Shown: positions 30,423-39,547, counted from the first letter of the stretch. The stretch is 64,000 bases of DNA from an uncultured Pelagibacteraceae bacterium (GCA_902585045.1 CACICB010000002.1:62001-126000); one strand, 5' to 3'. Notes: generated by a model from the letters alone, not told the origin. Numbers and translations are program-made.

Positions 30423-31193
30423 TTAATTTAAGTGTGATGATTGAAGAAAAAATGTGTTAAGCGGATATATTTTTTTTATTTTTTCAAAGGATTTATTATT
30501 TTTTAAAAAAGAGTATTTACCGTAATTGAATTTTTTTAAGTATTTGTTAATTTTATTTATATTCTTATCGGTTTCGACTATTAAAGCTGGTTTATCTTTT
30601 TTGATAATATTATTAAGACCTTTAATAACAGATAATTCATGGCCGTTAACATCAATTTTGATAAGAGATATTTTCAAATTTAATTTATGAATCTTTTTTA
30701 AAAAAATTTTTTTCTGAATGATCTTTATATTTTTTTTGAATCGGAAATCTAGATTAATTTGTTTTTGTAAATCTTTTTTATTGTAAAAAGTATAAGTTAC
30801 TAAATCAAAATTTTTTTTAAAAAATTGATACCTTGGATAAAAAACCTCATGTTGTTCATTTTTTTCACCAATTCCATAAGCATAAACTCTCATATTTTTA
30901 TATCTCATTTTTTTTAGAATTTTTACATAAGGTGTATTTGGCTCAAAACATAAAATGTTAGCTACGTTAAGTTTTCTTATAAAAAACTTTGAGGCGATAC
31001 CATCACTTGCGCCAACATCTATAATATTAATTTTTTTGTCTAATCTTAAATAAGAAACACCATGTGCATCATCTTCAAAAATATTTGTGTACCTTATAAA
31101 ATATCTTAAAAGAAAATATACTAAAGGGTGACCTCTAATTATTTTTTCCAAAAATTTGAGTAAACCTGAACTAGTACTTTTTGATATTTTCAT
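30423..31193 (-). CDS. FkbM-family SAM-dependent methyltransferase
   Basis: The Rossmann SAM motif is IIDVGASDG (57-65), followed by ILCFEPN (80-86) and the FkbM block LIKIDVNGHELSVIKGL (about 185-201). Members O-methylate sugars or polyketides. Among glycosyltransferase genes, a sugar O-methyltransferase for surface glycans is likely. Length is 256 aa. Its ATG overlaps the upstream membrane protein by 4 nt, so the two are coupled. The sequence is strongly Lys/Asn/Ile-biased. Confidence 0.8.
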   Translation of the reverse strand: MKISKSTSSGLLKFLEKIIRGHPLVYFLLRYFIRYTNIFEDDAHGVSYLRLDKKINIIDVGASDGIASKFFIRKLNVANILCFEPNTPYVKILKKMRYKNMRVYAYGIGEKNEQHEVFYPRYQFFKKNFDLVTYTFYNKKDLQKQINLDFRFKKNIKIIQKKIFLKKIHKLNLKISLIKIDVNGHELSVIKGLNNIIKKDKPALIVETDKNINKINKYLKKFNYGKYSFLKNNKSFEKIKKIYPLNTFFLQSSHLN

Positions 31194-32779
31194 TTATTTG
31201 TTTTTCTAAAACTTGATAAAGTAACACCATTTCTTGAAACGTAAAAAATTTCTTGACCATTATGTTTATCAAAACAATTTAATAGTTTATTATTTTTTTC
31301 ATTAATTGTGGCTCTATTAGTAATAATTATATAATCGGAATTTTCAAATCTACTTATCTCAAAATTATTAAACCCATTTTTATTAAGATAATATTTTGGC
31401 ACATTAGCAGAAACTCCGCATGTAGAAATTTTTATTTTTTCATTTTTATTAAAATCTATTTTATTTATTAATTCTTTAATAGAGGCGCCCCAGTAATCAT
31501 TTTCAAATTTTTTTATATTATTTTTTTTGCTACCATTTAGAATATTTAAATAAGTATATTGATAAGGGGTAATAGTTAAAAAATTAAATAAAAAAAATAC
31601 AATTAAAATCAATAAAGATGATAATACAAATTTGATTTTGGTTTTATTTAAATTTTTAATTAAAAAATATGTGGCTAAAGCAGGAATAATACATAGATAT
31701 GGTATCATCCAAAGCACATGTCTTAAACCATCGTAAATAGAAAATGGTGTGACATATAATAAAATAAATGGATAAATTACCATCGAAAGAACCCAAGTCA
31801 TTTTATAATTAAATAATTTAAATTTATTAGAAAAATAAGATTTGTAACTAACTAACAAACCAAAAAAAATTACATATAATACTAAAAAATACTCTGGTGA
31901 TTTGTAAATTATATTAGTGAATAAATAAGATTTTGGTATATCGGCATATAGATAATAATCACCATTAACTAATATATAAAAATAGCCGCGCCATAAATCT
32001 GAGAAAGCCCATTCATAGAATAATTTAAATGGTAAAATAAAAATATTAGAGTGTGTATCGATCCAGAATAATACTAAAAAAAAATAAAATAATAAAAAAC
32101 CTTTAAAAAAATCAATAAAAAATTTTTTAAATCTTAATTGATTATGATTAAAGTTTTTTAAAAATAAAATTTCTGCTACAAAAAAAATTGCTAGTGGTAG
32201 TAAAGATCCTAAGAAAAATAAATTTATACCGGTTCCAACTGCTGCAAGTAAAAAAACATAATAAATGTAAGGAGTTTTATGTGTCTTTAAATATCTAATA
32301 GCCAGATAAAAAATCCAAACATGACAAAATGCTATTATTGTATCTTTACTGTTGAAACCCATATGACCAAAAAAAGCTGGGAAGAAAAAAAGAATTAAAA
32401 ATGCAATTATTCCTACATCCTTATTAAAAAATTCTTCGCAAATTTTTTTGAGACCAATTATAGCTGTTAAAGAAAAAAACAAATTTACAAGGTGACCTAC
32501 TTCTAAATGATATTTTATCGGAAATGCTTGCACAAAAAGAAATCTTAAAGAATAATAAATTGGTGAATAGAACTCCCTCCTAAAAACATCTTCGGGATCA
32601 GAAAATCCTAAAGATAATAAATAATTAGCCGTAACTTTTCCTTGATTAATCAAAAAGCCCTCATCCCAGGAAAAACCAATAGATAAAGCACAATAGATAG
32701 AAAATAAAATTAAAATAAAGAATATAATTTTTTTGTAAGATTGTACTTGAGATTTAACAAAATTATTTTTCAATTTCAT
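31190..32779 (-). CDS. Multi-pass membrane protein, GT-C / family 39-like glycosyltransferase
   Basis: The protein is 529 aa from the ATG; a TTG one codon upstream is also possible. About ten or eleven hydrophobic helices fill residues 15-420, followed by a soluble tail of about 110 residues. After the first helix comes SWDEGF (37-42); an acidic pair there is the catalytic hallmark of GT-C enzymes such as PMT and ArnT. Then comes the loop FGHMGFNSKDTIIAF. It probably transfers a sugar from a polyprenyl carrier outside the cytoplasmic membrane. The call rests on topology and the DE loop. The acceptor is unknown. Confidence 0.6.
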   Translation of the reverse strand: MKLKNNFVKSQVQSYKKIIFFILILFSIYCALSIGFSWDEGFLINQGKVTANYLLSLGFSDPEDVFRREFYSPIYYSLRFLFVQAFPIKYHLEVGHLVNLFFSLTAIIGLKKICEEFFNKDVGIIAFLILFFFPAFFGHMGFNSKDTIIAFCHVWIFYLAIRYLKTHKTPYIYYVFLLAAVGTGINLFFLGSLLPLAIFFVAEILFLKNFNHNQLRFKKFFIDFFKGFLLFYFFLVLFWIDTHSNIFILPFKLFYEWAFSDLWRGYFYILVNGDYYLYADIPKSYLFTNIIYKSPEYFLVLYVIFFGLLVSYKSYFSNKFKLFNYKMTWVLSMVIYPFILLYVTPFSIYDGLRHVLWMIPYLCIIPALATYFLIKNLNKTKIKFVLSSLLILIVFFLFNFLTITPYQYTYLNILNGSKKNNIKKFENDYWGASIKELINKIDFNKNEKIKISTCGVSANVPKYYLNKNGFNNFEISRFENSDYIIITNRATINEKNNKLLNCFDKHNGQEIFYVSRNGVTLSSFRKTNK

Positions 32780-33062
32780 CAAATTCTTTTTTTATTTTTT
32801 TATAAAATTTATAAATAAGAATTCTATCCTGCTCATTAAGAAGATTATCTTTTTCTAGACCGCTTTGTATTTCTAATCTTATTTTATTTTTTACTGACTC
32901 AATATTTTTTTTTTCGTTTAATTGAAGTATTTTGTTAATATTCTCAAGCTTGTCAGCTAAAATGAGATTATATGTAGCGTTTATTATTACAATGATAGAG
33001 AATGTTATTGCAACAAGTTTTATGAAAAATATTTTTAAATTATTTTGATTTTTGTCACTCAT
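32763..33062 (-). CDS. Small membrane-anchored coiled-coil protein, function unknown
   Basis: This is a 99 aa product with an ATG start. It has one hydrophobic helix (IFFIKLVAITFSIIVIINATYNLIL, about 10-34) and then a highly charged helical stretch rich in Lys, Glu and Leu that could form a coiled coil. Its end overlaps the start of the membrane glycosyltransferase-like gene by 17 nt, which suggests coupled expression. I do not recognise the family. It resembles in layout, not in sequence, division- or assembly-type bitopic proteins. Confidence 0.55.
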   Translation of the reverse strand: MSDKNQNNLKIFFIKLVAITFSIIVIINATYNLILADKLENINKILQLNEKKNIESVKNKIRLEIQSGLEKDNLLNEQDRILIYKFYKKIKKEFDEIEK

Positions 33063-33117
33063 AGAATATTAATTACAATACCTTAATATCACAGTTAATT
33101 ACAATCTAAAGCTAATT

Positions 33118-33885
33118 CTAACTCGTTTCTTTAATTAATTGCTCTAATTTAATTTTTTTTTGTAAACTTTTGCTATTATCGTAAAGCAATTTAAATTTTA
33201 CTTTATTCTGAACCTTAACATCAATTTTAATTGCATTTCTAATTTCTACATTGTCAGCTACCGCACTTACAGGTCTTTTTAAAGAGTTTAAATTTTTTAT
33301 AGATATTTTAGATTTCTCACTCACAATTTTTCCTGGCCATCTTCTTGGTCTAAAAGCACTTATAGGAGCAATAGAAATTTTTTTTGAGTCTAAGCTAAGT
33401 ATAGGTCCATGAACTGATAAATTGTAAGCTGTGCTACCCGCTGGTGTTGAAATTAACACACCGTCTGAAACTAATCTTTTTATTATAAATTGCCTTCCAT
33501 TTTTTATTGATAGATTTGCAGCTTGTCTACTCTGTCTTAAAATTGAAACTTCATTAATAGCTAAACATTTAATTTTTCTTTTTTTTTGTTGCACTATCAT
33601 TTCTAATGGAGAGATTGGTGTAATTTTTGATTTTGTTATATTTTTTACAAGATTTTTTTTGGTAAATTTATTCATTAAAAAACCATAATTACCAGAATTT
33701 ATTCCGTAAAATAGTTTATTAGATTTTTTATATTTTTTTAATGTTTGCAGCATAAACCCATCTCCACCGATAACAATTATTAGTCTAGGTATATTTAATT
33801 TTTCAGTTTTAAATATATTAAATATTGTTTTTTTAATCTTATTAGATTTAGAATTTTTATCTGAAATAATTAAAATTTTTGTCAT
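33118..33885 (-). CDS. nadK: NAD kinase
   Basis: NAD kinase phosphorylates NAD to NADP. The GGDGFML motif is at 40-46, with NSGNYGFLMN behind it. The second conserved block is GVLISTPAGSTAYNLSVHGPIL (about 143-164), and PISAFRPRRWPGKIV is typical of alphaproteobacterial forms. Length is 255 aa. It sits next to tRNA-Leu at the edge of the sugar cassette and is probably core genome. Confidence 0.95.
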   Translation of the reverse strand: MTKILIISDKNSKSNKIKKTIFNIFKTEKLNIPRLIIVIGGDGFMLQTLKKYKKSNKLFYGINSGNYGFLMNKFTKKNLVKNITKSKITPISPLEMIVQQKKRKIKCLAINEVSILRQSRQAANLSIKNGRQFIIKRLVSDGVLISTPAGSTAYNLSVHGPILSLDSKKISIAPISAFRPRRWPGKIVSEKSKISIKNLNSLKRPVSAVADNVEIRNAIKIDVKVQNKVKFKLLYDNSKSLQKKIKLEQLIKETS

Positions 33886-33891
33886 TTATAG

Positions 33892-33977
33892 TGGTGCCCT
33901 CGGCCAGACTCGAACTGGCACTCCCAAAAGGGCAAGGATTTTAAGTCCTTTGTGTCTACCAATTTCACCACGAGGGC
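33892..33977 (-). tRNA. trnL: tRNA-Leu (TAA)
   Basis: Class II cloverleaf on minus: acceptor GCCCTCG/CGAGGGC, anticodon arm AAGGA-CTTAAAA-TCCTT (anticodon TAA), variable arm TGCCCTTTTGGGAGT, T arm CCAGTTCGAGTCTGG, and encoded CCA. It is downstream of nothing on its strand; GT9 starts divergently 68 nt away. Confidence 0.97.
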
Positions 33978-33988
33978 ACATTAATATT

Positions 33989-34017
33989 TTGTAATATTTA
34001 TATGACATTTATATTAT
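33989..34017 (+). promoter_or_regulatory. Candidate promoter for the GT9 gene
   Basis: On plus, TTGTAA (33989-33994), a 17-nt spacer and TATTAT (34012-34017) match a sigma70-type promoter. The expected transcript start is about 22 nt before the ATG at 34046. In such AT-rich DNA a chance match is possible. Confidence 0.4.
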
Positions 34018-34045
34018 TATTTAAATCTTATAAAGTATTTATCAC

Positions 34046-34999
34046 ATGAAAAAAATCTTGATTTATAATTCTGGTGGTGGATTGGGTGATTCAATTCAGT
34101 TATTTCCATTATTAATAAGTTTAAAAGGCCATTTTAGAAAAGCAAAATTTTATTATTTGGGAGCTCATGCAAATCATTTTAATGGAAAATTAAAAGAATA
34201 CAGCATTAATTTGGAGTCGGTAGATTTAAATTTGAAGTACTTTGGGTTTAGATGGTGGCACTTGTTAGTAGCAAAAAAAAGAGCCTTGAAGAGAGGTTAC
34301 AGTAAATTTGATCTAATAATTGATTTACAAACAAAATTCAGAAATTCTTTTATTTTAAAAAGAATACCTCACGAACAATTTTACTCTAGAACATTAGATG
34401 GATTCTTTTCATCTAAAAAAATAAAGTCAAATTCACTTGATCATTTAGAAAATCTCAGTTTATTTATTGAAGATGATATAGTTCGATTAGATTATAAAGT
34501 AAATAAATTACCAAAAGAAATTTTGAAAGAAGCTAAAAGACTTCTTCCTAACTCAAATTATGTTGGCTTTTCCATTACTCAGGGAAACGAATATAGAAAA
34601 AAAAGTTGGTCAATTTATAAATTTACTGCTCTAGCTAATAGAATACTTTCAAAAAATAAAGTTCCAGTTTTTTTTATTGAAAAAAATAAAATTGATTTAA
34701 TTGAAAAAATAAAAAACCAAGTACCTACAGCAAAATTTCCTGAATTAAACTCGGATTTATCATGTCCGGCTTTAGTAACAGCTTTAGCCTCCAGATTAAA
34801 TACCGCTGTATCAATTGACAATGGAATTATGCACATGATGTCCTTAGCAAATATACCCATGATTGTTTTATTTGGACCGACCAACGCAAACAAATTTGCG
34901 CCAAAAAATAAATTTACTAAAATATTAGATAGTAAAATAATTCATAAAACCAAAGATATAAACTCTATAGAAGTCGACGAAGTACTAAGTCTTATTTAA
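34046..34999 (+). CDS. Family 9 glycosyltransferase (ADP-heptose:LPS heptosyltransferase-like)
   Basis: The GT-B fold N-terminal start KKILIYNSGGGLGDSIQLFPLLISLKGHF and the C-terminal donor-site block SIDNGIMHMMSLANIPMIVLFGPTNANKFAP are typical of GT9 enzymes such as WaaC/WaaF. They add heptose in the lipopolysaccharide core at the cytoplasmic face of the inner membrane. Length is 317 aa. Whether the donor is really ADP-heptose is unknown, since no heptose synthesis genes are in the window. Its stop codon overlaps the opposing CinA-type gene in a shared TTAA. Confidence 0.8.
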   Translation: MKKILIYNSGGGLGDSIQLFPLLISLKGHFRKAKFYYLGAHANHFNGKLKEYSINLESVDLNLKYFGFRWWHLLVAKKRALKRGYSKFDLIIDLQTKFRNSFILKRIPHEQFYSRTLDGFFSSKKIKSNSLDHLENLSLFIEDDIVRLDYKVNKLPKEILKEAKRLLPNSNYVGFSITQGNEYRKKSWSIYKFTALANRILSKNKVPVFFIEKNKIDLIEKIKNQVPTAKFPELNSDLSCPALVTALASRLNTAVSIDNGIMHMMSLANIPMIVLFGPTNANKFAPKNKFTKILDSKIIHKTKDINSIEVDEVLSLI

Positions 35000-35751
35000 A
35001 TTTTTAAGATTTTTATTTTTTTTAACTTAATTGTTTTCAATAAATCTTTATTAACTGACATTAGCTTAGATTTTGAGGTTGACCTAGAAACTACTGATAC
35101 GCCTATTTTTCCTAATCTAAAAAAAGGATAGCTGCCAATTTCTACAAACTTACTATATTTTTTTTGTAAGATTTCTAACTGTTTAGAAATATTACTTTCA
35201 ACTGTATAAAGATTTAAAGTATTACTGTGAACTTTTAAACCTTTGACTAAATATTTTTTACAATTTTCAATCATAGAATTTAATATAGAAGGTACACCAG
35301 GTAATGAAAAAACATTTTTAGTAATAAATCCAGGAGCTGCACTAGATGGATTGTAGATTAATTTTGCCATATTTGGCATCTTTGCCATTTTTTTTCTACC
35401 GTCATTAAATTTTTCTTTTCCATAGTAATTCTCGAGTATTTTATAGGCCTCATCGTGATATCCATATTTGACTTTAAAAGCTTTGGCTATGGATTTTGAT
35501 GTAATGTCATCATGAGTAGGTCCTATACCTCCAGTAGTAAATACGTAATTAAACTCTCTAGATAAAAATCTAATATTATCAACTATAGTTTTTTCAACGT
35601 CAGGTATAATCCTTACCTCTGAGACTGTTATTCCACAGTTAGTGTTCAACCAACTGCTTAAAAATGCTACATTTTTATCTTGAGTTCTTCCCGATAAAAT
35701 CTCATTCCCAATTATTAAAATTGCTGCATTTACTTTATTTTTTTTACTCAT
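34996..35751 (-). CDS. CinA/MoaB-type molybdopterin-binding domain protein
   Basis: The 251 aa protein contains the MoCF-biosynthesis fold seen in the N-terminal half of CinA: ILIIGNEILSGRTQDKN (about 11-27) and FTTGGIGPTHDDITSKSIAKAF. The C-terminal nicotinamide-nucleotide amidase domain of full CinA is missing. Standalone forms are common in alphaproteobacteria. In CinA proteins this domain has ADP-ribose pyrophosphatase activity, which could fit here. The start lies only 16 nt from the divergent sfsA start. Confidence 0.78.
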   Translation of the reverse strand: MSKKNKVNAAILIIGNEILSGRTQDKNVAFLSSWLNTNCGITVSEVRIIPDVEKTIVDNIRFLSREFNYVFTTGGIGPTHDDITSKSIAKAFKVKYGYHDEAYKILENYYGKEKFNDGRKKMAKMPNMAKLIYNPSSAAPGFITKNVFSLPGVPSILNSMIENCKKYLVKGLKVHSNTLNLYTVESNISKQLEILQKKYSKFVEIGSYPFFRLGKIGVSVVSRSTSKSKLMSVNKDLLKTIKLKKIKILKI

Positions 35752-35767
35752 AGATTATTAGTTATAC

Positions 35768-36463
35768 ATGAAATTTAATGAAAGATTAATAGCAGGTCAA
35801 TTTATAAAAAGATATAAACGTTTTTTTGTCGATGTAAAAATTGGCAACGATAAAGTTGTGGCTCATTGTCCAAACACAGGTTCTATGATGGGTTTATTAA
35901 AAAAAGGTAACAATGTTTGGATAAGTAAATCTGATAATCTAAAAAGAAAACTCCAATATACATTACAAATTATTGAAGATCAAAAATCAAAAGTTGGTAT
36001 TAACACTCACCTAACAAATAAAATAGTTTTTGATGCTTTAGATAGAAGAGCGATTAAAAATTTTAAAAACTTAGATAAAATTCAACATGAGGTAAAATTT
36101 GGTAAAAACACTAGATTTGATTTTTTAATAACAGAAAAATACAAAAAAACTTTTATTGAAGTAAAAAATGTCACTCTTTCCAGGGAAAAAAAAATTGCAG
36201 AATTTCCTGATGCGGTTACTTCAAGAGGCTCAAAACATATACGAAAATTATTGGAAGCAAACAAAAAGGGGTACGAAATTTATCTTTTTTTTGTAATTCA
36301 AAGAAATGATTGTAATAAATTCAAATTAGCCAAAGATATAGATCCTGAATATTGTGAATTACTATTAAAGGCTGTTAAAAAGAATCTAAAAATACTTTGC
36401 TATGATTGTAAATTTTCTTCAAAAGGAATAAAACTAAATCGTGAAATACAGTTGAAAATATAA
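35768..36463 (+). CDS. sfsA: DNA/RNA nuclease SfsA-family protein
   Basis: SfsA family, originally sugar-fermentation stimulation protein. It has an N-terminal OB-like domain (RFFVDVKIGNDKVVAHCPNTGSMMGLL, about 18-44) and a C-terminal PD-(D/E)XK-like nuclease core with FDFLITEKYKKTFIEVKNVTL. Length is 231 aa. The stop codon overlaps the map start (TAATG), so it heads the map-pur run. The cellular role is unsettled even in E. coli. Confidence 0.9.
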   Translation: MKFNERLIAGQFIKRYKRFFVDVKIGNDKVVAHCPNTGSMMGLLKKGNNVWISKSDNLKRKLQYTLQIIEDQKSKVGINTHLTNKIVFDALDRRAIKNFKNLDKIQHEVKFGKNTRFDFLITEKYKKTFIEVKNVTLSREKKIAEFPDAVTSRGSKHIRKLLEANKKGYEIYLFFVIQRNDCNKFKLAKDIDPEYCELLLKAVKKNLKILCYDCKFSSKGIKLNREIQLKI

Positions 36464-37212
36464 TGATTAAAAATTATAAAGAATCCTTTGAAAAAACAAG
36501 AACAGCAGGTTTAATTGCAGCAGGAGCATTAGATGAGGTTTCAAAAATTGCTAAACCTGGAATACAAACTAACCAGATTGATAAATTGTGTTACGAGTAC
36601 CTTAATGATCATGGTGCATATTCTGCGCCTCTATTTTATAGAGGTTTTCCTAAATCATGTTGTACCTCTACTAACCATGTTGTTTGTCACGGAATACCAT
36701 CCGAAAAAGTTTTAAAAGATGGAGACATTGTAAACGTTGACGTTACTGCTTTGAAAGATGGATGGCATGGAGATACAAGTAGAACATTTGAAATAGGTGA
36801 AGTTTCAATAAAAGCAAAAAGGTTAGTACAAACAACTTACAATGCTATGATGAAGGCTATAAAAATTATAAAAGAAGATGTTTTTTTAGGTGATATTGGG
36901 GCCATAATTCAAAAACACGTTGAAGCTGAAGGATTTTCTGTTGTTCAGGATTTTTGTGGACATGGCATTGGACAACAATTTCACAAGGAGCCTAATGTTC
37001 TTCATTACGGTAAAGAGGGTACTGGAGAGAAAATAAAAGCTGGTATGATTTTCACAGTTGAACCCATGATTAATCTTGGAAAATATGAAACAAAAACATT
37101 AAATGATGGTTGGACAGCGGTTACTAAAGATAAATCTTTATCTGCACAATTTGAACATACTGTAGGTGTAACTAAGGAAGGTTGTGAAATTTTTACTTTA
37201 TCAAAAAGCTAA
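36463..37212 (+). CDS. map: Type I methionine aminopeptidase
   Basis: This enzyme removes the N-terminal methionine of new proteins. The five metal ligands are all visible: Asp93 (NVDV), Asp104 (GDTSRTF), His167 (GHGIG), Glu200 (TVEP) and Glu231 (FEHT). The substrate histidine is His76 (CHGIP). Length is 249 aa. The stop overlaps the purB start (TAATG). Confidence 0.97.
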   Translation: MIKNYKESFEKTRTAGLIAAGALDEVSKIAKPGIQTNQIDKLCYEYLNDHGAYSAPLFYRGFPKSCCTSTNHVVCHGIPSEKVLKDGDIVNVDVTALKDGWHGDTSRTFEIGEVSIKAKRLVQTTYNAMMKAIKIIKEDVFLGDIGAIIQKHVEAEGFSVVQDFCGHGIGQQFHKEPNVLHYGKEGTGEKIKAGMIFTVEPMINLGKYETKTLNDGWTAVTKDKSLSAQFEHTVGVTKEGCEIFTLSKS

Positions 37213-38510
37213 TGATAGAAAGATATTCTAGAAAAGAAATTAAAGAAATTTGGGAAGATAAGAATAAGTATTCAATATGGCTAGATATTGAGTTGGCTGC
37301 AGCAGAAGCTATGGAAAAATTAAAGCTTATCCCAAAAGGGGTTTCTAAAAAAGTAAGATCTAAAGCAAAAATTAACGTCAAAAGAATTTTACAAATTGAA
37401 GATAAAGTTAAACACGATGTCATAGCTTTTTTAACTTCAATAAATGAAAAAGTTGGAAAAGAAGGCAGATATCTTCATAAAGGTATGACCTCGTCTGATG
37501 TTTTAGATACGTGTTTTAATTTTCAATTAAAAAAATCTGGTGAAATTTTATTAAATGATATTAATCAATTGCTTGTCTCAATTAAGCGCCAGGCAATTAA
37601 ACATAAATATACTTTATGTATTGGGCGAAGCCACGGTATTCATGCTGAACCAACAACTTTTGGACTTAAAATGTTAACCTTCTATCAGGAATTTATTAGA
37701 AACAAAAAAAGGCTAGATGAGTCAATTAAAGAAATTTCAACATGTGCAATTTCTGGTGCAGTTGGAACTTTTGCAAATATAGATCCTTCAGTAGAAAGAC
37801 ATGTAGCAAAAAAACTTAAACTCAATGTAGAGCCTATTTCTACACAAATTATTCCTAGAGATAGACATGCGCAATTTTTCTCTACACTTGGGATTATTGC
37901 TGGCTCAGTTGAGAGGCTCGCAACCGAAATTAGGCATCTTCAAAGAACTGAGGTACTGGAAGTTGAGGAATTTTTTGGAAAAAAACAAAAAGGTTCTTCT
38001 GCAATGCCACATAAAAAAAATCCAATTTTAAGTGAAAATTTGACAGGTTTAGCTAGATTGATAAGATCTTGTGTTGTTCCTGCTCTAGAAAATATTGCTT
38101 TATGGCATGAGAGAGATATTTCACATTCAGCAGTTGAGAGAAATATAGGGCCAGATGCAACAATCGCTTTAGACTTTGCTTTAGCTAGACTGAACAACGT
38201 AGTTAAGAATTTAAATGTTTACCCAAAAAAAATGCTGAATAATTTAAATATAACTAATGGAATATTTTTTTCTCAAAGAGTTTTACTAAAATTAACTGAT
38301 GCTGGTTTTTCTAGAGAACAAGCTTATAAGTTAGTTCAGAAAAACGCTATGAAAGCTTGGAAAGAAAACTCCTCTTTTTTAAACAATATTATCTTAGATA
38401 AAAAAATCACCAATAAAATACCTGTTAATAAACTTAAAAAATTATTTAATTTTAGTTATCATACTAAAAAAATTAATATAATTTTTAATAGAAGTCTGAA
38501 ACAAAAGTAA
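37212..38510 (+). CDS. purB: Adenylosuccinate lyase
   Basis: PurB acts twice in purine synthesis, releasing fumarate from SAICAR and from adenylosuccinate. Signatures are TSSD (93-96), GRSHG with His141 (138-142), and the flexible loop GSSAMPHKKNP (261-271) with the catalytic serine. Length is 432 aa. It is followed by purC after a 4-nt gap, so consecutive pathway enzymes are encoded together. Confidence 0.97.
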   Translation: MIERYSRKEIKEIWEDKNKYSIWLDIELAAAEAMEKLKLIPKGVSKKVRSKAKINVKRILQIEDKVKHDVIAFLTSINEKVGKEGRYLHKGMTSSDVLDTCFNFQLKKSGEILLNDINQLLVSIKRQAIKHKYTLCIGRSHGIHAEPTTFGLKMLTFYQEFIRNKKRLDESIKEISTCAISGAVGTFANIDPSVERHVAKKLKLNVEPISTQIIPRDRHAQFFSTLGIIAGSVERLATEIRHLQRTEVLEVEEFFGKKQKGSSAMPHKKNPILSENLTGLARLIRSCVVPALENIALWHERDISHSAVERNIGPDATIALDFALARLNNVVKNLNVYPKKMLNNLNITNGIFFSQRVLLKLTDAGFSREQAYKLVQKNAMKAWKENSSFLNNIILDKKITNKIPVNKLKKLFNFSYHTKKINIIFNRSLKQK

Positions 38511-38514
38511 TCTA

Positions 38515-39306
38515 ATGAATAAAGGCAATAAGTTATACGAGGGCAAAGCAAAGATAATTTATGAGACTAAAGATAAAAATTTAGTTATTCAGCATTTTAA
38601 AGATGATGCGACCGCATTTAATAATCTTAAAAAAGCTAAAGTCGAAGGTAAGGGGGTTTTAAATAATAGAATTTCTGAGTACATATTGTCTAATTTATCA
38701 CAGTGTGGTGTCAAAACTCACTTGGTTAAAAGATTGAATATGAGAGAGCAACTGATCAAGAAAGCTGAAATTTTTCCAATTGAATTTATTGTAAGAAATG
38801 TTGCTACTGGTTCTTTAACTAAGAGATTAGGAATACCAGAGGGAACAATTTTAGAAAAGCCTTTATTAGAATATTGTTTCAAAAACGATGATTTAAGCGA
38901 TCCTTTAATCTCTATAGAACATATTCTCACATTTGGGTGGGCTACTGAGAAAGAGTTAAATTTAATCAATAAATCAACTCTGCGGATTAATGATATTCTT
39001 TCCGGAATGTTTAGAGCTATAAACATCAAGCTTATTGATTTTAAAATTGAATACGGAAAAGTATGGAATAAGGATATAGAAAAAAAAGAAATTGTTTTAG
39101 CTGATGAAATTAGTCCAGATACTTGCAGACTATGGGATGCTAAAACTGAAAAAAAACTTGATAAAGATAGATTTAGAAAAGACTTAGGCAATATTATCCA
39201 AGGTTATCAAGAAGTTGCTAGGAGATTTGGAATAATGCCTGAAGAAACAAATATAAGCGAAGTAAATTTTGGTAAAACTATACCGATAAAATTCAAAAAA
39301 AAATAA
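38515..39306 (+). CDS. purC: Phosphoribosylaminoimidazole-succinocarboxamide synthase
   Basis: PurC joins CAIR and aspartate with ATP to give SAICAR. The N-terminus LYEGKAKIIYETKDKNLVIQHFKDDATAFN and the IEFIVRNVATGSL block are typical. The C-terminal LADEISPDTCRLWDAKT is the metal/nucleotide site. Length is 263 aa. purS follows after 1 nt. Confidence 0.97.
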   Translation: MNKGNKLYEGKAKIIYETKDKNLVIQHFKDDATAFNNLKKAKVEGKGVLNNRISEYILSNLSQCGVKTHLVKRLNMREQLIKKAEIFPIEFIVRNVATGSLTKRLGIPEGTILEKPLLEYCFKNDDLSDPLISIEHILTFGWATEKELNLINKSTLRINDILSGMFRAINIKLIDFKIEYGKVWNKDIEKKEIVLADEISPDTCRLWDAKTEKKLDKDRFRKDLGNIIQGYQEVARRFGIMPEETNISEVNFGKTIPIKFKKK

Positions 39307-39307
39307 A

Positions 39308-39547
39308 TTGAAATATTCAATTACAGTTACTCTTAAAAAAGATGTATTAGATCCTCAGGGAAAAGTTGTAGAGAATACTCTTAAAAATATGGGTTTGAAT
39401 AGTTTAAAGAGTGTAAGACAAGGAAAATATTTTGAAATAGAGGTTGAGGAAAAAAATGAGGAAGTAGCTGATAAAGAGGTAACTCAAATGTGTGAGAAAC
39501 TATTAGCAAATTTAATTATCGAAGATTACAAAATAAATAAATTATAA
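39308..39547 (+). CDS. purS: FGAM synthase subunit PurS
   Basis: PurS bridges PurQ and PurL in the three-part formylglycinamidine ribonucleotide synthase. The 79 aa protein starts with TTG (KYSITVTLKKDVLDPQGKVVENTLKNMG) and ends with the usual LIEDYKI-like motif (NLIIEDYKINKL). It overlaps the purQ ATG by 1 nt. Its presence matches the short PurL encoded two genes downstream. Confidence 0.94.
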   Translation: MKYSITVTLKKDVLDPQGKVVENTLKNMGLNSLKSVRQGKYFEIEVEEKNEEVADKEVTQMCEKLLANLIIEDYKINKL

